A DNA stretch of 64,000 nt, from NCBI GenBank assembly GCA_035235625.1, contig CP141143.1, positions 45,369,178 through 45,433,177 of the forward strand, given 5' to 3'. The translations under genes were made by a program, and so were the position numbers. Position 1 is the stretch's first letter, and every line of letters begins with the position of its first letter. The notes under the pieces are model-generated. The model saw nothing but the letters and a program-made list of their open reading frames with translations. It was not told the DNA's origin and made no database searches. This document shows positions 23,361 through 33,245 of the stretch, piece by piece. Source of the stretch: Saururus chinensis. Taxonomy: Eukaryota; Streptophyta; Magnoliopsida; Piperales; Saururaceae.

Positions 23361-23929
23361 AAAAGGACTCAAAATTGGCTTAAAAAAGGAAATTGCGCGT
23401 TATACCGTTTGAACGCCCTGCATGCCCATTCGAATGCCTCTACTGCATTGTTCTCCAAAATCACGTTATCCCGTTTGATCCTTAAAAATGCCCCGTTCGA
23501 ACGGCTACACTGTTTCTGCAATATGGACAGTTTTTTTGGATAGTCCATTTTCTATTCATTAAGCTATTTCTTTCATGTCCATATTAATTTCCAAATAGTT
23601 ATAACTTCAAAAAGTTGTCCAAATCACTTTAAAACATGTCAAGACTATTTTGAATTATTCCAAACATTGTCCAAGTACTTCAATAAGCGCATTTTACTTA
23701 CAAAACATAGAAACATCAAATTTTAGACATGTAGAATGTAACTAAAATTCTAACTTGATTTAAATACATATCTATACTACTAATAACTACAAAATTATTA
23801 ATAATTAAACTAAAATACTAATATCTATCTTAATCTATATAAACCATAACTAACTCTAAATTAACCTAATCTATACTAGCAAATAAGGTAAAAAGGCATA
23901 TAAAATAGATATATATTTCATACTTATCA

Positions 23930-24183
23930 CACGTCCTTGGCCACTGATGCTCCACCCCCCCCCCCCCCCTGATGGGCCCAGTTCCACCTGCCGAACCTGT
24001 TCCCACTTCGGTGCTTGATAAGCATCGGGTTTGTCGTTTAGGTCACATCATCACTGAGGTTTTGATTTCTTGGCGGGGCCAGTCACTGGAGGATGCCACA
24101 TGGGTGACCGAGGAGGAGTTTATGGCTCGCTACCCAGCTTGGTTGCCTTGAGGACAAGCCGAATAGCGGAAGCGTGGTGGAGT
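23930..24183 (+). pseudogene. Family C pol C-terminus with chromodomain-like tail
   Basis: Starts with the CACGT target duplication and rejoins the frame of 18,808-21,275. After a proline-rich linker encoded by a C run of about 16 (near 23,957), it reads VLDKHRVCRLGHIITEVLIS, then WRGQSLEDATWVTEEEFMAR and YPAWLP-stop. This W-x(n)-EDATW arrangement is the classical chromodomain-type end of plant chromoviruses. The distal EDKPN / GSVV-like tail leads into the polypurine stretch GGAAGCGTGGTGGAG before the LTR at 24,184. The linker C run is a likely sequencing or assembly weak spot, so the exact frame there is uncertain. Confidence 0.88.
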
Positions 24184-24505
24184 ATTGTGCATGTTGATCC
24201 GACTCTTCCTTTATCTTTATTTCAGTACATTAGGCTATTTTCATTTGTACCAGTTAGTATTTGCATATGTATTTGACTATTAAACTGTGTTATGAACGCT
24301 AGTGGACCACGTGATAGCCGGCCGACTAGTGGTACAATTCCCAAGATAAGAGGGTGCGGCTCCCCATAAGAGGGTCGTCCCCTCCCTTTCTTCCTTCTTC
24401 CTTATGCATTTGACCATTCAGAAATCCCTCTCCTTTCTTCCTTCTTCCTTCCCTTTCCCTGCGTGAAACTCCAAGATATCGATTGTGCCTACATCGGGCA
24501 CATCA
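24184..24505 (+). mobile_element. Family C 3' LTR (about 320 bp)
   Basis: Begins TATTGTGCATG (probably TGTTGTGCATG before mutation) and ends CTACATCGGGCACATCA. Both ends resemble the 363-bp LTR of element H at 43,492-43,854 (TGTTGTGAACGTG ... CATTGGTCCACAACA), so C and H look related. A pyrimidine repeat (CTTTCTTCCTTCTTCCTT, present twice) lies at 24,380-24,460. The LTR is followed at once by opposite-strand family A gag. Confidence 0.7.
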
Positions 24506-24737
24506 CTGAGGTTCTCCTGGCTGCCTGGGACCTACGTCTCTGAGCATGGTTAGCCCAGTTAGGACACTCGTTAACATAGTGTCCCTTCTGCCGACATCCA
24601 TAGCAATTCCTTCTAGCACAGCGACCCCGATGAACCGGTTGTATGTGGCGAGCATTCGTCTGCTTAAGATCACCACCACGAAATTCCATATGCTGTGATG
24701 GAGGGTACTCCTGTCTAGCATGCTTCGGCTATCCCGT
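24506..24737 (-). pseudogene. Family A gag fragment with zinc knuckle, minus strand
   Basis: The minus-strand frame contains ARRNCYGCRQKGHYVNECPN, a CCHC zinc knuckle (C-x2-C-x4-H-x4-C) that in gag binds element RNA in the virus-like particle. A basic stretch with RRRSQAARR follows. The fragment is bounded by LTR C on one side and LTR A on the other. It is probably part of the same gag as 28,425-28,600, separated by the LTR between them and lacking some 200 intervening residues. Confidence 0.85.
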
Positions 24738-27700
24738 TGTAAGATCACTTTATTCTATTTAATTGCATTTATATGGTTTAATGTTATCTCGGATCGGTTT
24801 TGGGCTATTTTTGAAAATTAAGTGGTTAGAAAATGTTTTCACCAAAATATTCTTCACATTTCAAGTTTTTAAGTTAATTTAAGTCATTTGGTATTTTTGG
24901 AATTTTTACTATTTTCCCCAAAAAATTAGGGTTTAGCGGGACCCACCATGGGCCCCATGACCACAATTGAAATTGTAACCCAAAATGTTTCTAACATCAA
25001 ACTAAGACAGTGCGAAGTTATTTCAGAATTATTTAGATTTCAAATTGGGTTGTAATAGCATATTTAACCATTTTTAGTTGTAAATTCTATTTGTACCCCA
25101 TTATTTATTTTTCTCCAACCCAACCCTTTTAATATAAAGAAAGGCACAGCCACTCTCCCAATTGGGAAAGGGCTGAAACCTGGAGCATTTGGGCTTAATC
25201 CCTATTTTCCTAAAGGAGAAAGGAGATTAATGTGAGATTTTGCTTAATCTTTCATAAATCCATTAGGGTTTTCATAAATCTTTTCAAATCCTTCTTCTTC
25301 TATGGTTTACTCTCGATTTCAAAGCATAAAGCTACTGATTTGAAGCCTTATTTCAAACTCTAGTAGTGGGAATTTCGTTTTTGGGTTTCTTGAACCCTAG
25401 ATCTAGGGTTTTTCAAGACGTTTAGATGTTCTAAATCAATTTTATGAAGGTATTGACAAAAGATCATGTTTTGGGTAGGTTTTGGAGGAGTTTAAGGAAC
25501 CATTTCAAATCAAGAACTTGCTGGGAGGTAAGGGTCTTTGTATCTTAAACATGCTGTGATTTGAGGTATTTTGAAATGGTTTGCTTGCATGTGTGCTATA
25601 ATGGTGATGTGATAAAAGCTTAATCTTTGATGTTATTTTCTTAGGGCTTTGCTTAATAATGAATTGATTTAATGTTCTGGAAGCTTTGATTTGGTTATGA
25701 TGGAGTTTGGGGCTTCAATTTGATGTATCAAGTTGGATTGATGGAGGTTCGGGTTAGTTTTCAACATGGAGAAGACGACCCAAAAAACTGCTGTTATGCC
25801 AAGCGAACGGCTTTGCAGTGTGATCGAATGGCATAACGGGTTTTCAGGCTGATATTCAGGTGAGCCATTCGAATGGCCCTGCAGGCCGATCGAATGGCTA
25901 TACTGCAGAATTTGGTCATTTTATGCATGTTCCTTATTTCGATATCTGTACTCCCAAATATAATTTTTATGTTTATGAGGAGTGATTTGAGCTAGAATAA
26001 ACTACAGGAAGAGCATGTTATTGATATTTAGAATATACGATGTATATTTAAAGTCTACGTGAAATGGCTTGTAGTTGGTTATACATGTTAGAATTGCTAT
26101 CTTGAAGATATGAGTGGATGATTCCCTATAGTTTAAGCATGTTTTCATGAGAATTACAACATGCTAATGAACTGATATGTCATTATATGATGGGGTTAAA
26201 TTATGGGTGAATGCTATTGCTTTGCCTAGACTCAAGTGTGAGGTGAATGTGCTTACATATGTTTAGCATGTAATTACATTTTACTTAATTGATGATTTTC
26301 AATGATTTTCACCCATGATTTCCAATGGAATCCATGATTAGATGTTGATGTGCATGTGTAGTGTGTTGGTGAGTTAATTACAAGGCATGTTAATATGCTA
26401 AGAATGAGATGTTTCTACTATGTACACACACACATGTAGGGGAAATGATTACAATGATGTGTAGTATTATGGTTATAAATGATGCATGAGGGGTTGATGA
26501 AAGCACTTATCACGAATTAGAATTCATGTATGCCTTGCCCACGTAAGTACCATGTTGTATGCATCATGAAATAGATCTCCGATTGAGACTTTATTGAGAT
26601 TAGTCGCATTTGATCGATTGGATGCAATATTGTGAAATTGCGTGCCAAATTAGTCGATCGTTGGCTTATCGAAAATTGGTTAGTCCAAAAGGACATGGTT
26701 TCGATTTGGGTTCCTGATTGGAACATGGAACGTCCCCGGGTTGGGTTGAGTTGATCTGATTTGTTAATGCGGTTGAGATTAGTTATTTAGGTTATTTGGA
26801 CCCTGAGAATCCAGCTAGTTTGTTCGAGTGCACTAACTTACCCAGTACTATTGCTTGGGACTTCGTCTTGACAAGCAGGGTTGCCCAAGAGTTTAGGCTT
26901 GACGGGCAAGAGTTGCTCAAAGGTGTTGACCTTGAGGAGCAGGAGTTGCTCAAAGGTGTTATTGAGACAGTCAAACTTGGACCCTGAGCATCAAGAGTGG
27001 TATGTCTTTGTGCACCGGCTACCATGTGTTTAGTTAATTCGGACTCTCCCACCGCAGACATGTCTTGGGTGAACGCACTGCTCTAGTTAATTCTGACGTT
27101 CCTGGCCCAAACTGTCCAGAGCGAGCAGAGCTGCTCTAGTTAATTTGGACTTCTGGTATGGATAGTTCAGAGCGAGCAGAGGGGCTGACTACCCCTACAC
27201 CCTAGTTTTCCATATGAAATTTGGATTGTGTGTAGAGCGGGCAATGCCCTAGGTTTCAAGTTAGGAAATTGGATTACGTCCAGAGCGGGTGATATGATAT
27301 GATATGTTTTGATTATATTGCACTCCTTGATGGAGGCATTCACCATTTGATGATAATGCATGTGTTTGGAATAATATTATACCCAGATTACACATGTTGT
27401 ATAGGGATATTTGGATTATGTGACACAAGTGGATGCGATTGATTATGCATGATTTAGAATAGTGTGATTGAGACACTTATCGTGCAGGGTGAATGATTTA
27501 TGAATGAATTATGTGGATCTACATTATATGATTATGTGTTAATGAGACACTACTATGCAGGTTGAGGTGATAGGAATACACAATTTGATTAGTTGTGATT
27601 GAGACATTATTACGCAGGATTATGTGATGAATGTACATGATCTAAAAGGTGTGTTAGACACTTCTCATGCATGCTATTATGCTTGATTTTGAATGGATGA

Positions 27701-28424
27701 GGATCATTTCTTATGCAAGATGGATGGTAAGTTATGATATGAGTAGTTATGCTTGACTTTGATAGGTGTCATGTTCATTATAGCTCTTATGTTATGGATA
27801 TCAGGTGTTTAGCAAGAGAATGATCAGAAAAAGGGTACATCATGTAAATTTTGAATTTGAATTGTTAAATTGCCATGTCATGATGTTTTTCTCATATTTG
27901 TCACCATATGCAAACCTTACTGAGTTTTTACTCATCCCTCTTTCTTGTGCTTTTGTTTTGGGGGTGCACGGCGCGACGTGCAGACGCGCAGGACCCTTTG
28001 TATGAGGAAAGGTCAGGGAGAGCATGGGATTAGGCATGGAGGCCTCTAGACTTTATTATGCTTGTATGATTTACTTTATTTTGAGTTTAGAACATCATGT
28101 TTGATTGTTCTTGTTTCGGACTCAAGTATGTCTTATGAGTTTAGACCTATTTGAGGCCCTTGGTTCGAGTCACGTGTGTTGACTCAGGATTTTAAGTATG
28201 TGGGTTTGAGACTTGGGACTAAATTAGAGTTTAAGTCATCTTTTATCCTTATTTACTTTTTCTCAAAGGTTTTCATGGTGCGTAACTCCGCTAGATTAAC
28301 CGCCCGTGTGAGGGGCTAAGTCTTCTGCTATTTCTATTAATCTCTTTTAATTTCATCGCCCCCGCGCGCTTAACTGGCCCTTGGACTGGGTTCGACTCGG
28401 GTTGGGCGGTGCCGGGGCGTGACA
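24738..28424 (+). mobile_element. Complete LTR of family A (about 3.7 kb), plus orientation
   Basis: Starts TGTAAGATCACTTTATTC and ends GGTGCCGGGGCGTGACA. It has a TATA-like AATATAAAGA at 25,131-25,140 with the following TCTCCCAATTGGGAAAGGGC stretch. Palindromic TTCGAA boxes lie at 25,793-25,905. A short direct repeat GGAGTTGCTCAAAGGTGTT occurs at about 26,900-26,960. A roughly 55-60-bp repeat (CTCTAGTTAATTnGGAC, CCAGAGCGAGCAGA) lies at 27,000-27,290, and a roughly 65-70-bp tandem repeat at 27,420-27,750. It lies in opposite-strand family A gag. The 5-bp flanks (CCCGT and TCCTC) do not match, so it is not a simple insertion. Confidence 0.88.
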
Positions 28425-28600
28425 TCCTCAACCAAGAGATATTCCTCTAAGCCCTTCTCCATCACTGCAGTAGCCTGAAGCACTCCCATTAAAGTCCGTA
28501 TGATGCGTGTAAACCCTTCAATGGCGGTTAACACGTCGTCAACTCTTGTATCTCTTCCCATGAGATCACCACTAGTGCCGATGTGATCCTGTCTAGTCAT
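28425..28600 (-). pseudogene. Family A gag N-terminus, minus strand
   Basis: The start MTRQDHIGTSGDLMGRDTRV sits about 215 bp downstream (minus-strand sense) of a primer-binding-site-like sequence, as expected for a gag start. The protein runs about 59 residues, to EKGLEEYLLVED, and then hits the end of the plus-strand LTR at 28,424. The 41,700 region of the other family A element has the equivalent start (about 41,709) with similar leader sequence. Confidence 0.75.
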
Positions 28601-28815
28601 CTACACAACCACTAGACACTAATTCACTAGGCCTAATAACACAAAACAACACAATCAACAAATCAGAGAACACACACTCAAGCAAACAAGCAACATTCAA
28701 GACAAACAACTAAGGTTATTCACATCGCTAGTTATGTCGAGACCTTTATCATCTCACAGCCCTTTAACCCATAAGACTTGTCATTAAATCCTTATTTACT
28801 CTTGGACAAGGAGAT

Positions 28816-28827
28816 GCTCCAATACAA
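28816..28827 (-). other. Degenerate tRNA-iMet primer binding site, family A
   Basis: The complement of GCTCCAATACAA differs at several positions from the canonical TGGTATCAGAGC, but alignment with 41,905-41,916 places it exactly (shared AAAAACTTT next to it, then the LTR end). The 5' LTR expected on its upstream side is replaced by a plus-oriented LTR fragment. Confidence 0.6.
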
Positions 28828-28836
28828 AAAACTTTG

Positions 28837-30088
28837 TCGCCCCCGTGCACCGGCTACCACGTGTTCTAGTTAATTCCGACTCTCCCATAGCAAAGATGTC
28901 TAAAGCGAACACACTGCTCCAGTTAATTTGGACGTTATTGGCCCGAACTGTCCAGAGCGAGCAGACTTGCTCTAGTTAATTCGGACTTCCCGTGTGGATT
29001 GTCCAGAGTGAGCAGAGGGGCTGACTACCCCTACACCCTAGTTTTCCATGTGGATATGATTTATTATGCATGATCTTGATGTAGTGTGGTTTAGACACTT
29101 GTCGTGCAGGTGAATGAGATACGGAATGTATGAGATTATAGGAATGCATGATCTGAATTATGTGTTAGATGCACTCCTCATGCAGGTTGATATGATATGC
29201 ATATATGATCTAAAATCATGTGATTGAAATACCATTATGCAGGTTTATGAGATATGAATGCCTGATTTGATTAGTTGTGATTGAGAAAATATTATGCAGG
29301 GTTATGTGATGAATGTGCATGATCTAAAACGTGTGTTAGAGACACTTCTCATGCATACTATTATGCTTGATTTTGAATAGATGATGATCATTTCTTATGC
29401 AGGATGGATGCTAAGTTATGATATGAGTATTTATGCTTTGACTTTGATAGGTGTGTTATGTGCATTATAGCTCTTATGTTTATGGATAACAGGGGTTTAG
29501 TAAGGGCATGATCAGAGAAGGGTATATCATGTCAATTGCCATGCCGTGATGTTTTTTGATTATTGTATTCATATTCAAACCTTACTAAGTTTTACTCACC
29601 CCTCTTTCTTGTGCTTTTGTTTTGGGGCTGCACGATGCGACGTGTAGACGAGCAGGACCTTCTGTATTAGGAATGGCCGGGGAGAGCATGGGATTAGGTG
29701 TGGACGCCTTTAGACTTTATTATGATTTTCTGATTTACATTTTTATGAGTTTAGAACAACATATGTGGTGGTTCTAGTTTCAGACTCATGTATGTCTTAT
29801 GTTATTAGACCTGTTTGAGACCTTTGGTTCGAGCCACGTGTGTTGGCTCAGGATTCAAAGTATGTGGGTACAAGACTTGCCGACTAGATTAGAGTTATAT
29901 TCCTTTTTTATCCTTATTTACTTTTGCTTAAATGTTATGTGGTGCGTTACTCTGCTAGATTAACTACCCGTATGAGGGGCTAAGTCTTCTGCTATCTATT
30001 AATCTCTTTCAATTCCGTCGCCCCCGTGCTCTTGGCCAACCCTTGGACAGGGTTTGGCTCCGGTCGGACAGTGCTGGGGCTTGATACA
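28837..30088 (+). mobile_element. Family A LTR, 3' third only, plus orientation
   Basis: From GTGCACCGGCTACC onward it parallels 27,010-28,424 (same CCAGAGCGAGCAGA and GACTACCCCTACACCCTAG blocks and the same 65-70-bp repeats at 29,050-29,420) and ends GGGGCTTGATACA. Satellite follows directly. Its left end joins the minus-strand LTR terminus (TGTCGCCCCC) at a stretch both share (TCGCCCCCGTGC), suggesting a microhomology-mediated junction. Confidence 0.85.
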
Positions 30089-33000
30089 AATTATGGTATC
30101 CCTTTGTCCATTTGATTTATTATTATGAACATAACACATGAATGGGAGAGCTATTTAAATTTTAAATAATTTAACAGATTGTGAACATTCGTAATAAACT
30201 TTGGTTTAAATCGATTAAAAGGATATAACTTGAAAAAAAATTAGTTTGATTGGCTCGTCAATTTGTGCATTTGATTCATTCTTATGAACATAGCGAATGA
30301 GTACGCATTTATTTAATATAATTAAATACACATTCCTCATGAGCTTTGGTGCTTTGTTCGAAATCTAGTTAAGCGAATGAAATCATATAAGTTAATAAAA
30401 AGCTGTCAAATTGTGGTATTACTTTGCCCATTTAATTCTTTATTACGAATGTAAAAAATAGTTGGGAGATTTTTTTAAACTTTAAACGATATTACAATAT
30501 GTGGACATTCGGTTTTGATCGATTGAAAGGATACAACGTGGCCAAAAGTAGTGTGATTTGTTCGTCATTTGGTCTATTTGATTCCTTCTTAAGAACATAG
30601 TAAACAAGTATGCATTTATTTAAAATAATTAAATACACATTTGTGATAGGCTTCGGTGCTTTGTTCTAAATCGTATTAAGCGAATGAAATCATAAAAGTT
30701 ATGGAAAAACGACCAGATTGAGCTACTACTTTGTCCATTTCATTCCATATTACGAACATAACAAATGAATGGGAGGTCTCTTAAAACTTTAAACGATATA
30801 ACAATTTGTACACATTTCGAACGAACTTCAGTTTTAATTTATGAAAAGGATATAACTTGACCAAAAGTTGTCTATTGCGTTTGATTCATTTGTATTAACT
30901 TAGTAAATGAGTATGTATTTATTAAAAATAACTAAATACACATTCGCGTCGAGCTTTAGTGCTTAGTTCTAAAACTAGTTAAGCGAATAAAATCATATAA
31001 GTTAAGGAAGAACGACCAAATTGTCATACTACTTTGTTAATTTCTTTCGTTATTACAAATGTAACAAATGAGTGGGAGGGCTGTTAAACTTTAAATGATA
31101 TAACAGTTTGTTCACATTCTTTACAAACTTCAGTTTTAATATTCTAAAAGGATATAACTTGACTAAAAGTGGTCTTATTTGTTTATCATTTAATGCATTT
31201 GATTTATTCTTTCGAGCTTAGCAAATGAATACAAATTTATTTAAAATAATTAAATACACTTTCGTGATAAGTTTTGGTGCTTCGTTTTCAATCTAGTTAA
31301 GAAAATGAAATTATATAAGTTAAGAAAGAATAGTCAAATTGTGGTATTGCTCTGTCCATTTAATTTTTTATTATGAAGTAAGAAATGAATAGGATGTCTC
31401 TTTAAACTTTAAACGATATAATGATTTGTGCACATTCATAACTTACTTCCATTTTGATCGATTAAAAGGATACAACTTGGTTAAAATTTGTTTGATTGGT
31501 TTGTCGTTTATTGCTTTTGACTAATTCTTACGAACCTAGCAAATGAGTATGTATTAATTTAAAATAATTAAATACACATTCATGACGTGGTGCTTTGTTC
31601 TAAATCAAATTAAGCGAACTAAATCATATAAGTTAAGGAAGAATGGCCAAATTGTGGTAGCACTTTGTCCATTTGATTTATTAATACGAGCGTAACAAAT
31701 AAATGAAAGATCTCTTTTAACTTTAATCAATATAACAATTTATGCACTTTCTTAAGGAACATTGGTTTTAATTAATTAAAAGGTATGTTTATTTCATTCT
31801 TATGAACATAGCAAAAGATTGTGTATTTATTTCAAAAAATTAAATACAGATTTATGATGAGCTTTTCTCTAAATCTTACTAAGTAAATAAAATCATATAA
31901 TTCAAGGAAGAACAGCCAAATTGAGCAATTACTTTGTCTATTTAATTCGTTATTACAAACGTAACAAATGAATGAGAGGTCTCTGCAAATATTGAACGAT
32001 ATAACAGTTTTTGCACATTCTTAATGAACATTAGTTTTAATTGATGAAAATGATATAACTTGACAAAAAGTGGTCCGATATATTTGTCATTTAGTGTGTT
32101 TAATTTATTCTTACAAACATATTAAATGAGTATGTATTTATTTTAAAAAATTCAATACACATTTCGATGAGCTTTAGTGTTTTTTTCTAAATCTTGTTAA
32201 TAGAGTAAAATCATAGAAGTTAAGGAAGGATGGTCAAATTGTGGTATCACTTTGTCTATTTAATTCGTTATTATGAATGTAACAAATGAATGGGAGGTAT
32301 CCTTAAACATTAAACGAAATAACAATCTATGCACATTCTGAACAAACATCAATTTTTATCATTTAAATAGATAGAATTTGAACAAAAGTGGTCTGATTGG
32401 TTCGTCATTTAGTGCGTTTAATTCATTCTTACAAACATAGAAAATTAGTACGTATTTAATGAAAACAATTAAATATTCATTCACAACGAGCTTTTATGCT
32501 TTGTTCTAAAACTAATTTAGCGAAAGAAATCACATAGGTTATGGAAGAAAGGTTAAATTATGGTATTACTTTGTCTATTTGATTCATCATTGTGAATGTA
32601 ACAAATGAATAGGCCATTATAAACTCTAAATGATATAACAATTTGTGTGAATTCTTATGAAACTACGATTTTATAAATTAAAAGGATATAACTTAACCGG
32701 AAGTGGCCTCATTGATTCATCTTTTATTGTATTTGATTTATTCTTAGGAACTTAGCAAATGAATACATATTTAAACATTTGTGATGTGCTTTGTTCTAAA
32801 TCTAGCTAAGCTAATGAAATCTTAGAAGTAATGAAAAAATTATTAAATTCGGGTATCAATTTGTCCATTTAATTTGTTATTTCAAATATAACAAATTAAT
32901 TGGAAGTCTCTTTAAACTTTAAACGATATAATGATTTGTGCACATTCTTAATGAACTTCAGATTTAATCAATTAAAAGGATATATTTTGACCAAAAGTTA

Positions 33001-33245
33001 TCCAATTGTTTTGTCATTTAATGTATTTTATTCACTCTAATAATGAACATATCAAATGAGTATGTATTTATTTAAAACAATTAAATCTACATTTGTGATG
33101 AGCATTGGTCCTTTGTTCTAAATCTAGTTAAGCGAATGAAATCACAAAAGTTAAGGAAGAACGTTTAAATTGTCACATCACTTTGCTCATTCAATTTTTC
33201 GTTTCGAATGTAACAAATGAATGAGAGGTCTTTTTAAACTCTAAC
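30089..33245 (-). repeat. Satellite block, reverse orientation
   Basis: About ten monomers in the same orientation as 7,309-10,017, with GGTATCACTTTGTCC, GGGAGGTCTCTTTAAAC and AAAAGGATATAACTTG recurring at about 310-bp spacing. No coding frame of note. Confidence 0.92.

Larger units (their letters stand above)
21276..23929 (+). mobile_element. Solo LTR D, inserted in family C, itself split by LTR E
   Basis: It starts TGATCGTTTATAATTAAACC and ends ATACTTATCA, i.e. TG...CA. Without the nested LTR it is about 1.45 kb. No primer site, polypurine tract or coding sequence of its own is present, so it is a solo LTR left by LTR-LTR recombination. The opening CCCTTTGCAAGTGCACAAGG is of a type I associate with non-chromovirus Ty3/gypsy LTRs, but I cannot name the family. 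Its second half (23,400-23,520) carries the palindromic TTCGAA boxes described in the findings. Confidence 0.82.

Noticed and set aside
23957-23972. Long C run (and the G run at 12,359) as a structural element
   Set aside because: Each is a single homopolymer in decayed element DNA; more likely slippage or a sequencing weak point than a functional feature.
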